The translations under genes and the position numbers were made by a program. A stretch of DNA of 64,000 nucleotides. It comes from CALMKX01 sp036274895 (lineage in GTDB: Bacteria > Acidobacteriota > Thermoanaerobaculia > Multivoradales > SZUA-115). The stretch spans positions 62,001 through 126,000 of the forward strand of contig DASUEU010000038.1 of NCBI GenBank assembly GCA_036274895.1, in the 5' to 3' direction. The notes below the pieces were generated by a model, which saw only the letters and a program-made list of their open reading frames with translations, did no database searches and was not told the origin of the DNA. Of the stretch, positions 8,290 through 17,856 are shown one piece after another (position 1 is the stretch's first letter; each line of letters opens with the position of its first letter).

Positions 8290-8340
8290 ACCGGCCATCG
8301 CCACCCATTCCGCCACCAAGGCGAGGGCCAGGAGGCCACC

Positions 8341-11277
8341 ATGACAGGCGCCAACGAGCCGCCCGGGGGCTCGCCCGTTGCCGGCCCCGAGACCGATCTC
8401 GGCGACCGCCTGCGGGGCTCGACGCCCTCGCCCTCCGCGCCGCACCAGCCGCGCCCCGGCGGGCGCTGGGGCCGCTTCGAGATCCTCCAGCTCCTGGGGC
8501 AGGGCGGCATGGGCCGCGTCTATCTCGCCATCGACCCCAGCCTCGGCCGCCGCGTCGCGCTCAAGCTCCTGACCAGCGACGAGCCCCAACAGCTCACCCG
8601 CTTCCTCGCCGAGGCCCGCGGCCAGGCCCGCGTCGAGCACGAGCACGTCTGCCGGGTCTACGAGGTGGGCGAGGCCGAGGGCCGGCCCTACATCGCCATG
8701 CAGTACGTCGATGGCCCCTCGCTGCGCCAGGCACCCCCCGAGATGTCCCTCGAGCAGCGGGTCAAGGCCCTGCGCGAGGTCGCCGAGGCGGTGCACGAGG
8801 CCCACAAGATCGGTCTCATCCACCGCGACCTGAAGCCGGCCAACATCCTGCTCGAGGCGGGCCCCGCCGGCTGGCACCCCTACGTCACCGACTTCGGCAT
8901 CGCCCGCGCCGCCGAGGAGCCCGGCCTGACCAAGACCGGCGTCCTGCTCGGCACCCTCGAGTACCTGGCCCCGGAAGCCGCCCTCGGCCGCAGCAGCCAG
9001 CCCGACCGCCGCCTCGACGTCTGGGGCCTGGGAGTCACCCTCTACGAGCTGCTCACCGGCCGCCTGCCCTTCGAAGGCGGCTCCGAGGGCGAGCTCTTCG
9101 GCCAGCTGTTGACCGGCGATCCGGTACCGATCGAGCAGCGCCGCCCGGACCTGCCCAGGGACCTCGCCACCATCGTCGGCAAAGCCCTGGAGCGCGACCC
9201 CCAGCGCCGCTACGACTCGGCCCGCGCCTTGGCCGACGACCTCGGCCGTTTTCTCGACGGCGAGCCCATCGAGGCCCGCCGCCCCTCCCGCTCCTACCGC
9301 CTGGCCAAGTGGGTGCAACGCAACCGCCTGCTTGCCGGCGTGAGCGCCGGTGCCGTCCTGCTGGTGCTGACCTTCGCCGGGCTCTTCCTCGAGGCCCGCT
9401 GGGATGCCGCGGCCCGGGCCGAGCTGGCGCAGCGCTTCGGCCGCGAGGTGCAAAGCCTCGAAACGCTGCTGCGGGTGGCCCACCTGCTGCCCCTCCACGA
9501 CACCACGCCGTCACGCGAAGAGGTTCGCCGCCGCATGGCCGAGATGCGAGCGCGGATCGCCGAAGGGGGGCGCCGGGCCGAGGGACCGGGGGCCTATGCC
9601 CTGGGCCGCGGCCACCTCGCCCTCGCCGAGCCCCAGGCAGCGCGAGCGCAGCTGGAACGGGCCTGGCGAGCCGGCTTCCGCGACCCCGAGGTATCGGCCG
9701 CGCTCGGCCAGGCCCTGGGCCTGCTCTATCGCAGCGCACTGCGCGAGGCCGAGAACCTGCCGGGGGCCTCCCAGCGCGAGGCCGAGCGGGAGCGGGCCCG
9801 GCGGGAGCTTCGCGCTCCGGCTCTCGAGGCCCTGCGCCGCGCCGCTGCCGAAGGCGGGCGGGAGGCCGCGCACCTCGAAGGGCTGATCGATTTCTATGAC
9901 GAGCGCTTCGATGCCGCCCTGGCCAAGGGTCGCGCCGCCGTCGAGCGGGACCCTTCTCGCTGGGAGGGGCTCGCCCTGGGAGCCGACGCCCTGTCGGCGA
10001 TCGGCAACGCCCACGCCCAGGGGGGTCGCCTCGAGCAGGCGCTCGAGGCACTCGGCGAGAGCGAGGTGCTCTATCAGCGGGCGTCCCTCATCGCCCGCAG
10101 CGACCCTTCCCTCTACCTGGGGCTCTGCCGCAGCCGCCTGCGCCGCCTCGAGGTGCACCGCCAGCAGGGCCGCGAGCGCCCGGCCAACCTCGACGGCATC
10201 CTCGAGCCCTGCCGGCAGGCCCTGACCGCCCAGCCCGGCCTCGCCGAGGCGTACGCCACCCAGGCCCACGCCCATTGGCGCTTCGCCCAGAGCCTGGTCG
10301 ACGCGGGGCTCAACCCCGGCGCGGTGCTCGATCAGGCCGTGGCGCTCGCCAGCCAAGCCAGCGACCTCGACCCCGAGAGCCCTTACGCCCCCACCACGGC
10401 CGGGACCGCCGAGGTGATCCGCGCCGAGTACCAGATGCTCAACGGGCAGGATCCGCGTCCGGCTCTGGACCGCGCGATCGAGGACTTCGAGGAGGCGATC
10501 CGCCGCGCCCCGGGCTGGGTCAGCGCCGCCAACGAGATCGGCCTCGCGTACTGGAACCGGGCCACCTGGGAGATGAGCCAGGGTCTCGATCCGGCGACCA
10601 GCTTCGACCGCGCCGAGCAGAGCCTGAAGCGGGCGATCGCCGCCCTGCCGGGCTACGCCAACGCGCACCACAACCTGGGCCTGGTGCTCGACTATCGGGC
10701 GGACTGGGAAGCCTCACGCGACATCGACCCGGAACCGACCCGCCTGCGCGCCCGGCCCTGCCTGCTGGAGGCCATCCGCCTGACGCCGACCGACGGGCTC
10801 TTCCACTCGAATCTCGCCGCCTCTCACCTGAAGCAAGCGGTCTGGGAGCTCGCCAAGAACCGGGATCCGCAGGCCAACCTGGAGGCCGCGCGCAAGGGAT
10901 TCGAACGCTCCGCCGAGCTCAACGACCGCGATCCGAACGTGCGCTCGAACCTCGGTTTCACCTGGGTCTCCCTGGCCGACTGGGAGCGCCGGCAGGGGCA
11001 CGATCCGCGGCCCAGCCTGAAACGGGCGATCGAGGAGGTCGACAAGGCCCTCGACACCTTCCCCAACTTCGCGCTGGCGGTCGGCGTGCTGGGGGAAGCC
11101 TGGAGCTGCCAGGCCCGCTGGGAGGTGGATACCGGGCGGGACCCCCGGTCCTCCCTCGCCAAAGCCGAGAACGCCTTCGCCCACACCGTGGCGATCAACC
11201 GCAACCTGTCGGGCGAGGTCGAGAAGCTGCGGGCCGCCAACCGAGAGCTGGCGGCCCGCTGGCAAGCGCAGCGCTGA
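8341..11277 (+). CDS. Ser/Thr protein kinase with membrane anchor and TPR region
   Basis: A 978-residue protein. Residues 44-310 are a Hanks-type kinase: glycine loop GQGGMG (54-59), ATP lysine K75 in VALKLL, catalytic HRDLKPAN (161-168), DFG (184-186), and activation segment GTLEYLAPE (204-212). A single TM helix (about 330-350, LAGVSAGAVLLVLTFAGLFL) follows RLAKWVQRNR, placing the kinase in the cytoplasm and the C-terminal 620 residues outside. That part is helical, with TPR/SEL1-like arrays: repeated blocks such as PRPALDRAIEDFEEAIRRAPGWVSA and PRPSLKRAIEEVDKALDTFPNFALA, the later ones spaced 70-80 residues. This Pkinase-TM-TPR design is common in Acidobacteriota and Myxococcota and usually senses or scaffolds an unknown signal. 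It is divergent from the permease gene. Confidence 0.93.
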   Translation: MTGANEPPGGSPVAGPETDLGDRLRGSTPSPSAPHQPRPGGRWGRFEILQLLGQGGMGRVYLAIDPSLGRRVALKLLTSDEPQQLTRFLAEARGQARVEHEHVCRVYEVGEAEGRPYIAMQYVDGPSLRQAPPEMSLEQRVKALREVAEAVHEAHKIGLIHRDLKPANILLEAGPAGWHPYVTDFGIARAAEEPGLTKTGVLLGTLEYLAPEAALGRSSQPDRRLDVWGLGVTLYELLTGRLPFEGGSEGELFGQLLTGDPVPIEQRRPDLPRDLATIVGKALERDPQRRYDSARALADDLGRFLDGEPIEARRPSRSYRLAKWVQRNRLLAGVSAGAVLLVLTFAGLFLEARWDAAARAELAQRFGREVQSLETLLRVAHLLPLHDTTPSREEVRRRMAEMRARIAEGGRRAEGPGAYALGRGHLALAEPQAARAQLERAWRAGFRDPEVSAALGQALGLLYRSALREAENLPGASQREAERERARRELRAPALEALRRAAAEGGREAAHLEGLIDFYDERFDAALAKGRAAVERDPSRWEGLALGADALSAIGNAHAQGGRLEQALEALGESEVLYQRASLIARSDPSLYLGLCRSRLRRLEVHRQQGRERPANLDGILEPCRQALTAQPGLAEAYATQAHAHWRFAQSLVDAGLNPGAVLDQAVALASQASDLDPESPYAPTTAGTAEVIRAEYQMLNGQDPRPALDRAIEDFEEAIRRAPGWVSAANEIGLAYWNRATWEMSQGLDPATSFDRAEQSLKRAIAALPGYANAHHNLGLVLDYRADWEASRDIDPEPTRLRARPCLLEAIRLTPTDGLFHSNLAASHLKQAVWELAKNRDPQANLEAARKGFERSAELNDRDPNVRSNLGFTWVSLADWERRQGHDPRPSLKRAIEEVDKALDTFPNFALAVGVLGEAWSCQARWEVDTGRDPRSSLAKAENAFAHTVAINRNLSGEVEKLRAANRELAARWQAQR

Positions 11278-11280
11278 TCG

Positions 11281-11472
11281 AGTTCATTTGTTGGCCGACC
11301 AGGAGTGTGCGCGGCAGAAACCCCACTGCCTCTCATGGTGGAGTGAGCGCATCGAATCGCGCATCCATCGAGAGCCGAGGTGGAGTACCGCAGGCAAGCC
11401 AGAAGAGATCTGAGACATCGAGTGGAACTTTTGAGGCCCCAAAACCTTCTGCCGCGCAGGCTCCTAGGTCAA
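11281..11472. other. Gene-free spacer with lower GC
   Basis: 192 nt between the kinase stop and the converging unknown gene. I see no convincing frame, hairpin-plus-U terminator or repeat element. Composition drops here and stays low through the next gene. Confidence 0.5.
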
Positions 11473-12732
11473 TCATGGTCCCTCCTCGACAGGTTCTCCA
11501 GCCAGTTCTGCCAGCACCGTCAAAACCTCCTCGACCGTCTCTTGCTCAAGTTCGTTGGCCGCCATGGCCGTCGCCAGCCGTTCCTGGAACTCCTCGCTGG
11601 GCAGTGTGTCGAAGATCGCCTTCAGCTCCCGGGGATAGCGGGCGCGAACTCCCTTACAGAGCTTGGCGAGTTGCTCGGCGACGAAGCTCCGCCGTCCACG
11701 AGCCCAGTACCTCGGCACCGAGTATTCGACCAGCTTTGCCATGAAGAACACCCTGTCGTTGTCATCCATTAGCTCGACAGCTTTGAGCACTTCTCGGTTG
11801 GTTGTGAAGTTAGCATCCTCACCCCCCCGTTCAGCGAGGAGCAAGAGCCAGAGCGCCTCAATTTCTGGGTAGCCCGTGACTCCGGCCCGCTCCAAGTAGC
11901 GACGAAACTTTGCGTAAACAGCTGAAGTAGCGTCGACCTCCGTGGCTGCACCAAGTACTCGCTGTCCGTAGTGGTCAACCAGAGTTTGGATGATGTCCGT
12001 ACTGGCGCCCATGACATCCCCCACAATCTGGTCCAGCTCATCAATCTGGTCGAACTGGCTGGCAGCGTGGAAGCTCTTCACGATCTTCCCCAAAACAGTC
12101 GCGAAGTCCGTGCGGCGAGGGATCTCCGTTCTCGCGAGCCGACGGACCAGCCCCATCGCTGCATCCCTTTCCGCTGCAGAGAAGCTCGCCTGGAGATCGA
12201 GGCCTACGGCGTAGTTCGTGAGGCTCATGTAGGCCACTTCGTCACTAACGGTACCCTGAAGGCGCTCGACCCGGTCGGAGACGATCCGACCGGTCTCCGT
12301 TTCGACTTTCGACGACAGAGCCGGACCCAGCCCTTCGATACGCTGGTTCTGTGCTTGGAGCTTCTCGGTCGCCAGGTGGTTCCAGCTGTCGAGTCGTTGT
12401 TCGAAGCGTTCCCGTTCGCGAGAAAGCTGGCGCTGGACATCTTCCTGGAGAGTCTGTCTGGCCTCACCTTGTTCCCTCGCGAAGGTCGAAATCCTCCCCT
12501 CGAGCTGAACATCCACAGCCCGATCAATAAGCGCGTAGATCCCGCCCGCCCCCACCAAGCCGATCAGCGCCAACGCCATGGTGACGCTCTTCCGGCGCCG
12601 GTCCTCCCGCTCCACGATCCTCTTGTCGGCGATCTCCCCCGCCTTGAGGACGAGGTGGTCCAGGATGGTCTTCTGGATGGCGTCACTGACGGCTGCCGGC
12701 ACGGCTTCTGAAGTGGGGTCGAGGCTGCTCAT
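11473..12732 (-). CDS. Unknown membrane-anchored coiled-coil protein
   Basis: A 419-residue protein that I do not recognise. It has an N-terminal helical part, one TM helix (about residues 50-68, VTMALALIGLVGAGGIYALI), then a long charged coiled coil (about 75-160, rich in Glu, Gln and Arg: EGRISTFAREQGEARQTLQE). A mostly helical C-terminal domain follows (about 170-400) with no Cys or evident catalytic motif. The DNA is clearly poorer in GC than the neighbours (sampled lines of 60 nt are about 48-63%), and common rare-type codons (GTT, ACT, TTC/TTT mix) fit recent acquisition. GGAGG lies 5 nt before the ATG. No conserved neighbour suggests a role; membrane-proximal scaffolding is only a guess. 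Confidence 0.7.
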   Translation of the reverse strand: MSSLDPTSEAVPAAVSDAIQKTILDHLVLKAGEIADKRIVEREDRRRKSVTMALALIGLVGAGGIYALIDRAVDVQLEGRISTFAREQGEARQTLQEDVQRQLSRERERFEQRLDSWNHLATEKLQAQNQRIEGLGPALSSKVETETGRIVSDRVERLQGTVSDEVAYMSLTNYAVGLDLQASFSAAERDAAMGLVRRLARTEIPRRTDFATVLGKIVKSFHAASQFDQIDELDQIVGDVMGASTDIIQTLVDHYGQRVLGAATEVDATSAVYAKFRRYLERAGVTGYPEIEALWLLLLAERGGEDANFTTNREVLKAVELMDDNDRVFFMAKLVEYSVPRYWARGRRSFVAEQLAKLCKGVRARYPRELKAIFDTLPSEEFQERLATAMAANELEQETVEEVLTVLAELAGEPVEEGP

Positions 12733-12824
12733 GGTGCCCTCCAGGAGAAGAGTTGCGTCTCACCTCTCCTAGACGGGCACGGGGGTGGAGTTTTCTGGAC
12801 CGACCTGGACGGAGAGCAGAAGGA

Positions 12825-12871
12825 GGGCGCGGAGCGCCCGGACGTGGGGTCCCACGCAGAGCGTGGGACCC
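12825..12871 (-). repeat. Composite double-hairpin REP element (CCCACGC-TCT-GCGTGGG family)
   Basis: Two adjacent palindromes: GGGCGC-gga-GCGCCC (12825-12839) and an 11-bp stem GGGTCCCACGC-aga-GCGTGGGACCC (12847-12871). The reverse complement aligns with the element at 51645-51690, including order and spacing of the two hairpins. This is a widely dispersed bacterial REP type whose translation gives the SHAERG peptide. Confidence 0.8.
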
Positions 12872-12895
12872 AGGAAGGAAGCGGGACGAAGATGG

Positions 12896-12915
12896 ATCCC
12901 CGCTTTCGCGGGGAT
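12896..12915. repeat. REP-like hairpin ATCCCCGC-tttc-GCGGGGAT
   Basis: A perfect 8-bp stem with a 4-nt loop, 12 nt beyond the stop of the TonB receptor gene on the minus strand. It belongs to the ATTCCCGCGAAAGCGGGAAT-type REP family and may also end transcription of the receptor gene, although no U-run follows. Confidence 0.7.
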
Positions 12916-12926
12916 AACGGGCTGGA

Positions 12927-15905
12927 TCAGAACACGATGCGCAGGCCGAGCTGGGCCTGGCGGGGATCGCCGAGGCCGCTCTGCACCGTGCCGTCGAAGT
13001 TGAAGATCAGGTTGGTGACCTCGGGGCGCTTGGGGTTGGGGCTGTTGAAGACGTTGAACACGTCGACGATGCCCTCGATCTCCACGTCGCCCCAATGGAA
13101 CAGCTTCGAGATCCGCAGGTCGAGGGAGGAGAACTTGTTGTCCTTGCGGCCGAGGTTGCGCTGCGTCACCGTGCCGTCGGGGTTGATGCGATCCTGCGGC
13201 GTGTTGGCGATGGCGCCGGTGGCGGTGATCGATTGCGGCTGGGCCGAGCGATAGGAGTAGCGAGCGTTGACGTCGATGCCCCAGGGTCCCTGCCACAGGG
13301 CCCAGGCGTTGAAGCGGTGGCGCTGGTCGCGATCGGAAAAGCCGTACTCGGCGTCGAGATCGGTCACCCGGGCGTAGCGGAAGGAGAACGGATCCCGCTC
13401 GTTGTCGTCGTCGGACCGGTCCTTCGAATAGGTGTAATAGCCCTGGAACTGCACCTTCTCGAAGCGCCCGGTCATACCGATGGTGTAGCCACGATAAAGG
13501 CTCGAGGCCGAGGACTCGACCACGGTCAGCGTGCCGATGCCGTTCGAGCCGTCAGCGCCCAGGCCCGTGGACCACGGTGAACCGAGCAGGGGATCGTTGC
13601 GGTTGACGAAACGCGTCAAATGATCGGTCTTGGCGTAGTTGAACTTGAACAGACCGGAGAGGCCGGCGCGCAGCTCCCGCTCGACAGCGAAGGCGTAGCT
13701 GGTGGTGCGCGGGTTCTGGAAATCCTTGTCGAAAACGAAGACATCGGGCCGGAAAGGATCGCCCACCTGGCTCTGGGGAATCAGCTCACCGTAGGCCGGG
13801 ACCGGACCGAGGAAGGGGCTCGCGGCGCTGCTGCGGAACAGGGTCTGGCCGCGGCTGCCGTTGGTCGAGCGCGAGGAGGCGAGCACCAGGCCGGGGATGC
13901 GGGCGTAGTAGAGGCCGCCGCTGGCCCGGATCACGGTCTTGCCGTCACTCTTCGGATCCCAGGAGATGCCGAGGCGGGGCTGCCACATGTCGTAGTCGGA
14001 GGGGATCGTGCCGTCGGACGGGAACTCCTGGCCGTTCCTGGTCTGACCGATGAAGGGCGCGAAGAAGACCTCGTCCTCCGAGGTGATCGGATCCGGCTGG
14101 ATCTGCGCCTCCCAGCGCAGGCCGTACTGGACGGTCAGGTTCGAGCGGGGCTGCCAGGTGTCCTGGATGAAAACGGCCGGCTCGTGCTGGGTGATCGTCT
14201 GGGTGCCGGCCTCGGCGGCGGTGAGGCCACCCACCCCGGCCTGCTGCAGGTAGAGCAGCACCGGGCCGGTGATCGAGGTGCCGGGGGGGCAAACGCCCGT
14301 CTGCGAGGAGCTGCCGTCCGAGCACTCGACGTAGTTGGGGTTGCGGCTGTAGTTGAGGAAGCCGTCGGTCGAGCTGAAGATGAAGCGGCCGTTGGCGAAA
14401 CCGATGAAGGTCTGGAAGGCCGAGGTCTGGTTGTACTCGAAACCCGCCTTGATCGTATGGCTGGGCGTCAGGTAGGTGACGTTGTCGTTGGCTTGCCAGC
14501 GAGTGTCGTGGTAGACCACCGGGATGAAGAAGGGCATACCGAAGCGGTAGGAGCTGCCGAAGTCGAAGGCCGTGTCCGGCAGGGGCCGGCCCGTCGCGGG
14601 GTTGGTCGGTCCGTCGTAGGGACGAGGCCGGTCCTCGCGAGCGTACTGGAAGCGGAACTCGTTGAGCAGTCGCGAGGTGAAGTTCGAGACCACCGAGCCC
14701 GAGATCGCCCACGAGGAGTTCTTCTCCGTGGCGTTGGCGCTGGTGCCCCAGGAGTCCACGTCGAAGGTGCCGTTCTTCTGCTCGGAGTAGGTGTAGGGGA
14801 AGCGCACGGTCAAAACGTGACGGTCGTTCGGCAGCCAATCGACCTTGCCGAGGAAGACGATCGCATCGTTGGTGCGCTCAATCGGCGCGTTCTCGTTCGG
14901 GCTGCCGTAGCGGGCGAGCTCATCGACCACCCTCTGCTCGATGCGGCTGGGGTCGTTCTGCTTGGTCGAGGTGCCGTCCTGGTAGTCGAAGGCGGTGAAG
15001 AAGAAGAGCCGGTCCTTCTTGAGCGGCCCGCCGAAGGTGAAGCCGGCCTGGGTCTGCTCCGAATCGAACTTGGGCTCGAGAGTGCCGTCGTCGCGTTCAG
15101 CCTTCGAGGACAGCGAGTCGTTCTTGTAGAAGAGGTGGGCGGTGCCGGCATAGGAGTTGGTGCCGGACTTGGTGATCACGCTGACGAAGCCCGAGGAGGC
15201 GCGGCCGAACTCCGCCGGGGCGCCGTCGGGCACCACCACCACCTCCTGTACGGCGTCGATGTTGAAGGTGAAGGCCGGGCGCTGGCCGCCCCGCTGCTCG
15301 CCGAAGAAAGGGTTGTTGAAGTCCGCGCCGTCGACGGCGATGTTGTTCTGGATGCCCTTCTGGCCGTTGACCGAGATCTCGTCGCCGTCCGGTCCCTGGA
15401 CCACCGAGACCCCCGGAGTGAGCTTCGAGAGGTCGAGGAAATTCCGACCGTTGTTGGGCAGGTCATTGATCTCCTCGCGGCCCAGGCGCACCGAGTTCTC
15501 GGTGCGGGAGACCTCGATCAAGGGGGCGGCCTCGGTGACTACGATCTGCTCGGAGACCGCCGAGACCTTCATGGTCAGGGAGAGGGTGATGGTCTGGCCG
15601 ACGGCCAGCTCCAGGCCTTCACGCACCAGGGTGGCGAAGCCGTCGAGGCTGGCGATCACCTGGTAGGGACCGAGCGGCAGCAGCACGCCCCGGAAGCGCC
15701 CACGCTCATCGGTGACCTGCGTCTGCTCGAAGTTGGTGGCGGTGTTCAAGAGGCCCACGGAGACGCCGGGCAGCACACCCCCGCTTTCATCCGTGACCGT
15801 CCCTTCGATGACTCCGGTCGTCGCCTGGGACTGTGCCCAGAGGGCCGAGCCAGGAACCAGCAGAACCATCAGGATCAGGGCCGAGATCCACCTTGGACGC
15901 GGCAT
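12927..15905 (-). CDS. Oar-like TonB-dependent outer-membrane receptor with carboxypeptidase-like N-terminal domain
   Basis: A 992-residue protein. It has a signal peptide (ISALILMVLLVPGSALWAQS), then a carboxypeptidase-regulatory-like beta sandwich (about residues 30-110, TGVIEGTVTDESGGVLPGVS). A plug follows (about 115-240, LGREEINDLPNNGRNFLDLS; ITKSGTNSYAGTAHLFYKND), then a 22-strand-type barrel ending LGLRIVF with a terminal Phe, as expected for Bam-dependent insertion. This is the Oar/TonB family so abundant in Acidobacteriota, probably for uptake of large organic ligands; the substrate cannot be read from sequence. GGAGGAGG precedes the ATG. No sigma or anti-sigma gene is adjacent, unlike the receptor at 59400. 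Confidence 0.92.
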   Translation of the reverse strand: MPRPRWISALILMVLLVPGSALWAQSQATTGVIEGTVTDESGGVLPGVSVGLLNTATNFEQTQVTDERGRFRGVLLPLGPYQVIASLDGFATLVREGLELAVGQTITLSLTMKVSAVSEQIVVTEAAPLIEVSRTENSVRLGREEINDLPNNGRNFLDLSKLTPGVSVVQGPDGDEISVNGQKGIQNNIAVDGADFNNPFFGEQRGGQRPAFTFNIDAVQEVVVVPDGAPAEFGRASSGFVSVITKSGTNSYAGTAHLFYKNDSLSSKAERDDGTLEPKFDSEQTQAGFTFGGPLKKDRLFFFTAFDYQDGTSTKQNDPSRIEQRVVDELARYGSPNENAPIERTNDAIVFLGKVDWLPNDRHVLTVRFPYTYSEQKNGTFDVDSWGTSANATEKNSSWAISGSVVSNFTSRLLNEFRFQYAREDRPRPYDGPTNPATGRPLPDTAFDFGSSYRFGMPFFIPVVYHDTRWQANDNVTYLTPSHTIKAGFEYNQTSAFQTFIGFANGRFIFSSTDGFLNYSRNPNYVECSDGSSSQTGVCPPGTSITGPVLLYLQQAGVGGLTAAEAGTQTITQHEPAVFIQDTWQPRSNLTVQYGLRWEAQIQPDPITSEDEVFFAPFIGQTRNGQEFPSDGTIPSDYDMWQPRLGISWDPKSDGKTVIRASGGLYYARIPGLVLASSRSTNGSRGQTLFRSSAASPFLGPVPAYGELIPQSQVGDPFRPDVFVFDKDFQNPRTTSYAFAVERELRAGLSGLFKFNYAKTDHLTRFVNRNDPLLGSPWSTGLGADGSNGIGTLTVVESSASSLYRGYTIGMTGRFEKVQFQGYYTYSKDRSDDDNERDPFSFRYARVTDLDAEYGFSDRDQRHRFNAWALWQGPWGIDVNARYSYRSAQPQSITATGAIANTPQDRINPDGTVTQRNLGRKDNKFSSLDLRISKLFHWGDVEIEGIVDVFNVFNSPNPKRPEVTNLIFNFDGTVQSGLGDPRQAQLGLRIVF

Positions 15906-16043
15906 GCGAACCTCCTCCGTCGGACTTGGAGCCTCGGGCTCCGTTACAGATCGGTAAAAAGTAAGGAGATCTTAGTCCCGGCCGACCGAGCCGTCCAGGG
16001 GACCCTCGGCGGCCGGCCAGGCAGCTCCCGAGGTACAGCTCCC

Positions 16044-16064
16044 GAGGTGCCAGGGTTTTCGGCA
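16044..16064 (+). repeat. F1 REP-like element, copy 5
   Basis: GAGG then TGCCAGGGTTTTCGGCA, 7 nt beyond the stop of the acyl-CoA synthetase gene and 139 nt upstream of the TonB receptor start, in the orientation opposite to both genes. Confidence 0.85.
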
Positions 16065-16071
16065 GTCGGCT

Positions 16072-17850
16072 TCAGGGCTCGGCGTACATCGCTTCGATCT
16101 CGGCCGCGTACTTCTCGGCCACCACCCGCCGCTTGACCTTCATGGTCGGCGTCAGCTCGCCCCCCTCGATCGAGAACGAGGCGGGAAGGAGGGTGAACTT
16201 CTTCACCTGCTCGAAGCGGGCCAGCCGCCGGTTCACCTGCTCGACCGCGGCCTCGATCGCCGCCCGGACCCGTGGGCTCTCGTGGGGCGGGCCCGATTCA
16301 CCCTGCTCTGCAACCAGCCGCGAGGCCGCGGCGCCGTCCAGCGTGATCAGGGCTGACACGAACTTACGCCGATCCCCGATCAGCACGGCGTCCGCAACCA
16401 GGGGCGACTCCTTGATCGCCGCCTCGATCGCCAACGGTGCCAGGTTCTTGCCGCCGGCGGTGATCAGGATCTCCTTCTTGCGCCCGGTGATGTGGAGGAA
16501 GCCGTCGGCGTCGAAGACGCCGAGATCCCCCGAGCAGAGCCAGCCGTCCGCGAGCGTCTCGCTGGTGGCCTCCGGGTCCCGGAAGTAGCCGAGGAAGACG
16601 TTCGGCCCCCGCACCAGGATCTCGCCGTCCTCGGCCAGGCGGACCTCGACGCCCGCGAGGGGCCGACCGACACTGCCGAAGCGGGTGCGTCCGGGGAAGT
16701 TGTAGCTGGTCGGCCCGGAGCCCTCGGACTGGCCGTAGACCTCGTGGATCGGCAGGTCCAGGCTGGCGAAGAACTCCATCACCTCGCGGGCGAGGGGTGC
16801 GGCACCGGTCACCAGGGCGCGGGCGCGGGAGAAGCCGAGGGCGGCCTTGAGCTTGCCAAAGACCAGGCGGCCAGCCAGCCAGTAAGAGAGGGCGAGGCCA
16901 GGCGGAAGCGCCACCCCCCGATTGCGCAGGTGGTTCACCTGGGTCGCCACCCGCCGCGCCCAGGCGAGGAGCCGACCCTTGAGGCCCCGCGCCTGACCGA
17001 GGCGGGCCGCCAGTGCCGCCTGGAACTTCTCCCACACCCGGGGCACTCCGAAAAAGAGGTGGGGCTGCACCTCCCGGAGATGCTCGGGCAGCTTCTCCAG
17101 GGTCTGCGCGAAGTAGACCGTGGTGCCCACCGCGGCGGGGATGTGAAGGGTCGCCATCTGCTCGGCGATGTGCGAGAGGGGCAAGTAGGAAAGGACACAG
17201 TCCCCCGGCTTCGACTCGACGATCGCCGCGAGGGCGCTCGCCGTCCACAGCAGATTGCGGTGGGAGAGCATCACCCCCTTGGGTCGCCCAGTGGTGCCGG
17301 AGGTGTAGATCAGGCTGGCGAGGTCGTCGTCGCGCAGGGCCTCGATCCGCTCCTCGATCGCCCGCTCGGGCACCTCAGTGGCGAGGGCTTCGAAGTCCTC
17401 CCAGGTCAGCACCCGAGGATCGGCCACGGGGCCAGCGCCCCGCATGGTGACCACCCGCACCAGGTCCGGCAACTCCTCACCGAGTGCCGCCACACCTTGC
17501 CAGGCCTCAGCGGTCTCGACCAGGAACACGCGCGCCCCGGCGTGGCGCAGCACGTAGGCGGCCTCGGCGGGGGTCAGGGTGGCGTAGATGCCTGCGCCGG
17601 CACCGCCGGCCGCCATCGCCCCGTGGTGGAAGATCACCCACTCGGGCCGGTTGCCCCCGAGCATGGCGACGCGCCCCCCGGCTTCCAGGCCCAGGGCGAC
17701 CAGAGCCCGGGCTGCCCGCGAGATCTCGGCGCCGAAATCGCGCCAGGAGGTTGCCTGCCAGCCCGCCTCGGTCCGCACGTGATAGGCGGGCTGATCTCCA
17801 AGAAGCGCGGCGTGCTGGCGGGCACGGTGGGGAATCGAGTCGATCGCCAT
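16072..17850 (-). CDS. Long-chain fatty acid-CoA ligase (AMP-forming)
   Basis: A 592-residue adenylate-forming enzyme. The AMP-binding P-loop is YTSGTTGRPKGVMLSH (about residues 189-204). Downstream motifs are VYGQSEGSGPTSYN (A5-like), DGWLCSGDLGVFDADGFLHITGRKKE (A7-A8 hinge) and a C-terminal TPTMKVKRR with the catalytic-lysine region. It activates fatty acids to acyl-AMP and then acyl-CoA, feeding beta-oxidation or lipid synthesis, and resembles the FAA1/FadD15 branch. There is no TM segment; peripheral membrane association is likely. It is preceded on the same strand by a small acidic protein gene only 6 nt away, so the two are probably co-transcribed. Confidence 0.92.
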   Translation of the reverse strand: MAIDSIPHRARQHAALLGDQPAYHVRTEAGWQATSWRDFGAEISRAARALVALGLEAGGRVAMLGGNRPEWVIFHHGAMAAGGAGAGIYATLTPAEAAYVLRHAGARVFLVETAEAWQGVAALGEELPDLVRVVTMRGAGPVADPRVLTWEDFEALATEVPERAIEERIEALRDDDLASLIYTSGTTGRPKGVMLSHRNLLWTASALAAIVESKPGDCVLSYLPLSHIAEQMATLHIPAAVGTTVYFAQTLEKLPEHLREVQPHLFFGVPRVWEKFQAALAARLGQARGLKGRLLAWARRVATQVNHLRNRGVALPPGLALSYWLAGRLVFGKLKAALGFSRARALVTGAAPLAREVMEFFASLDLPIHEVYGQSEGSGPTSYNFPGRTRFGSVGRPLAGVEVRLAEDGEILVRGPNVFLGYFRDPEATSETLADGWLCSGDLGVFDADGFLHITGRKKEILITAGGKNLAPLAIEAAIKESPLVADAVLIGDRRKFVSALITLDGAAASRLVAEQGESGPPHESPRVRAAIEAAVEQVNRRLARFEQVKKFTLLPASFSIEGGELTPTMKVKRRVVAEKYAAEIEAMYAEP

Positions 17851-17856
17851 GTCAGC

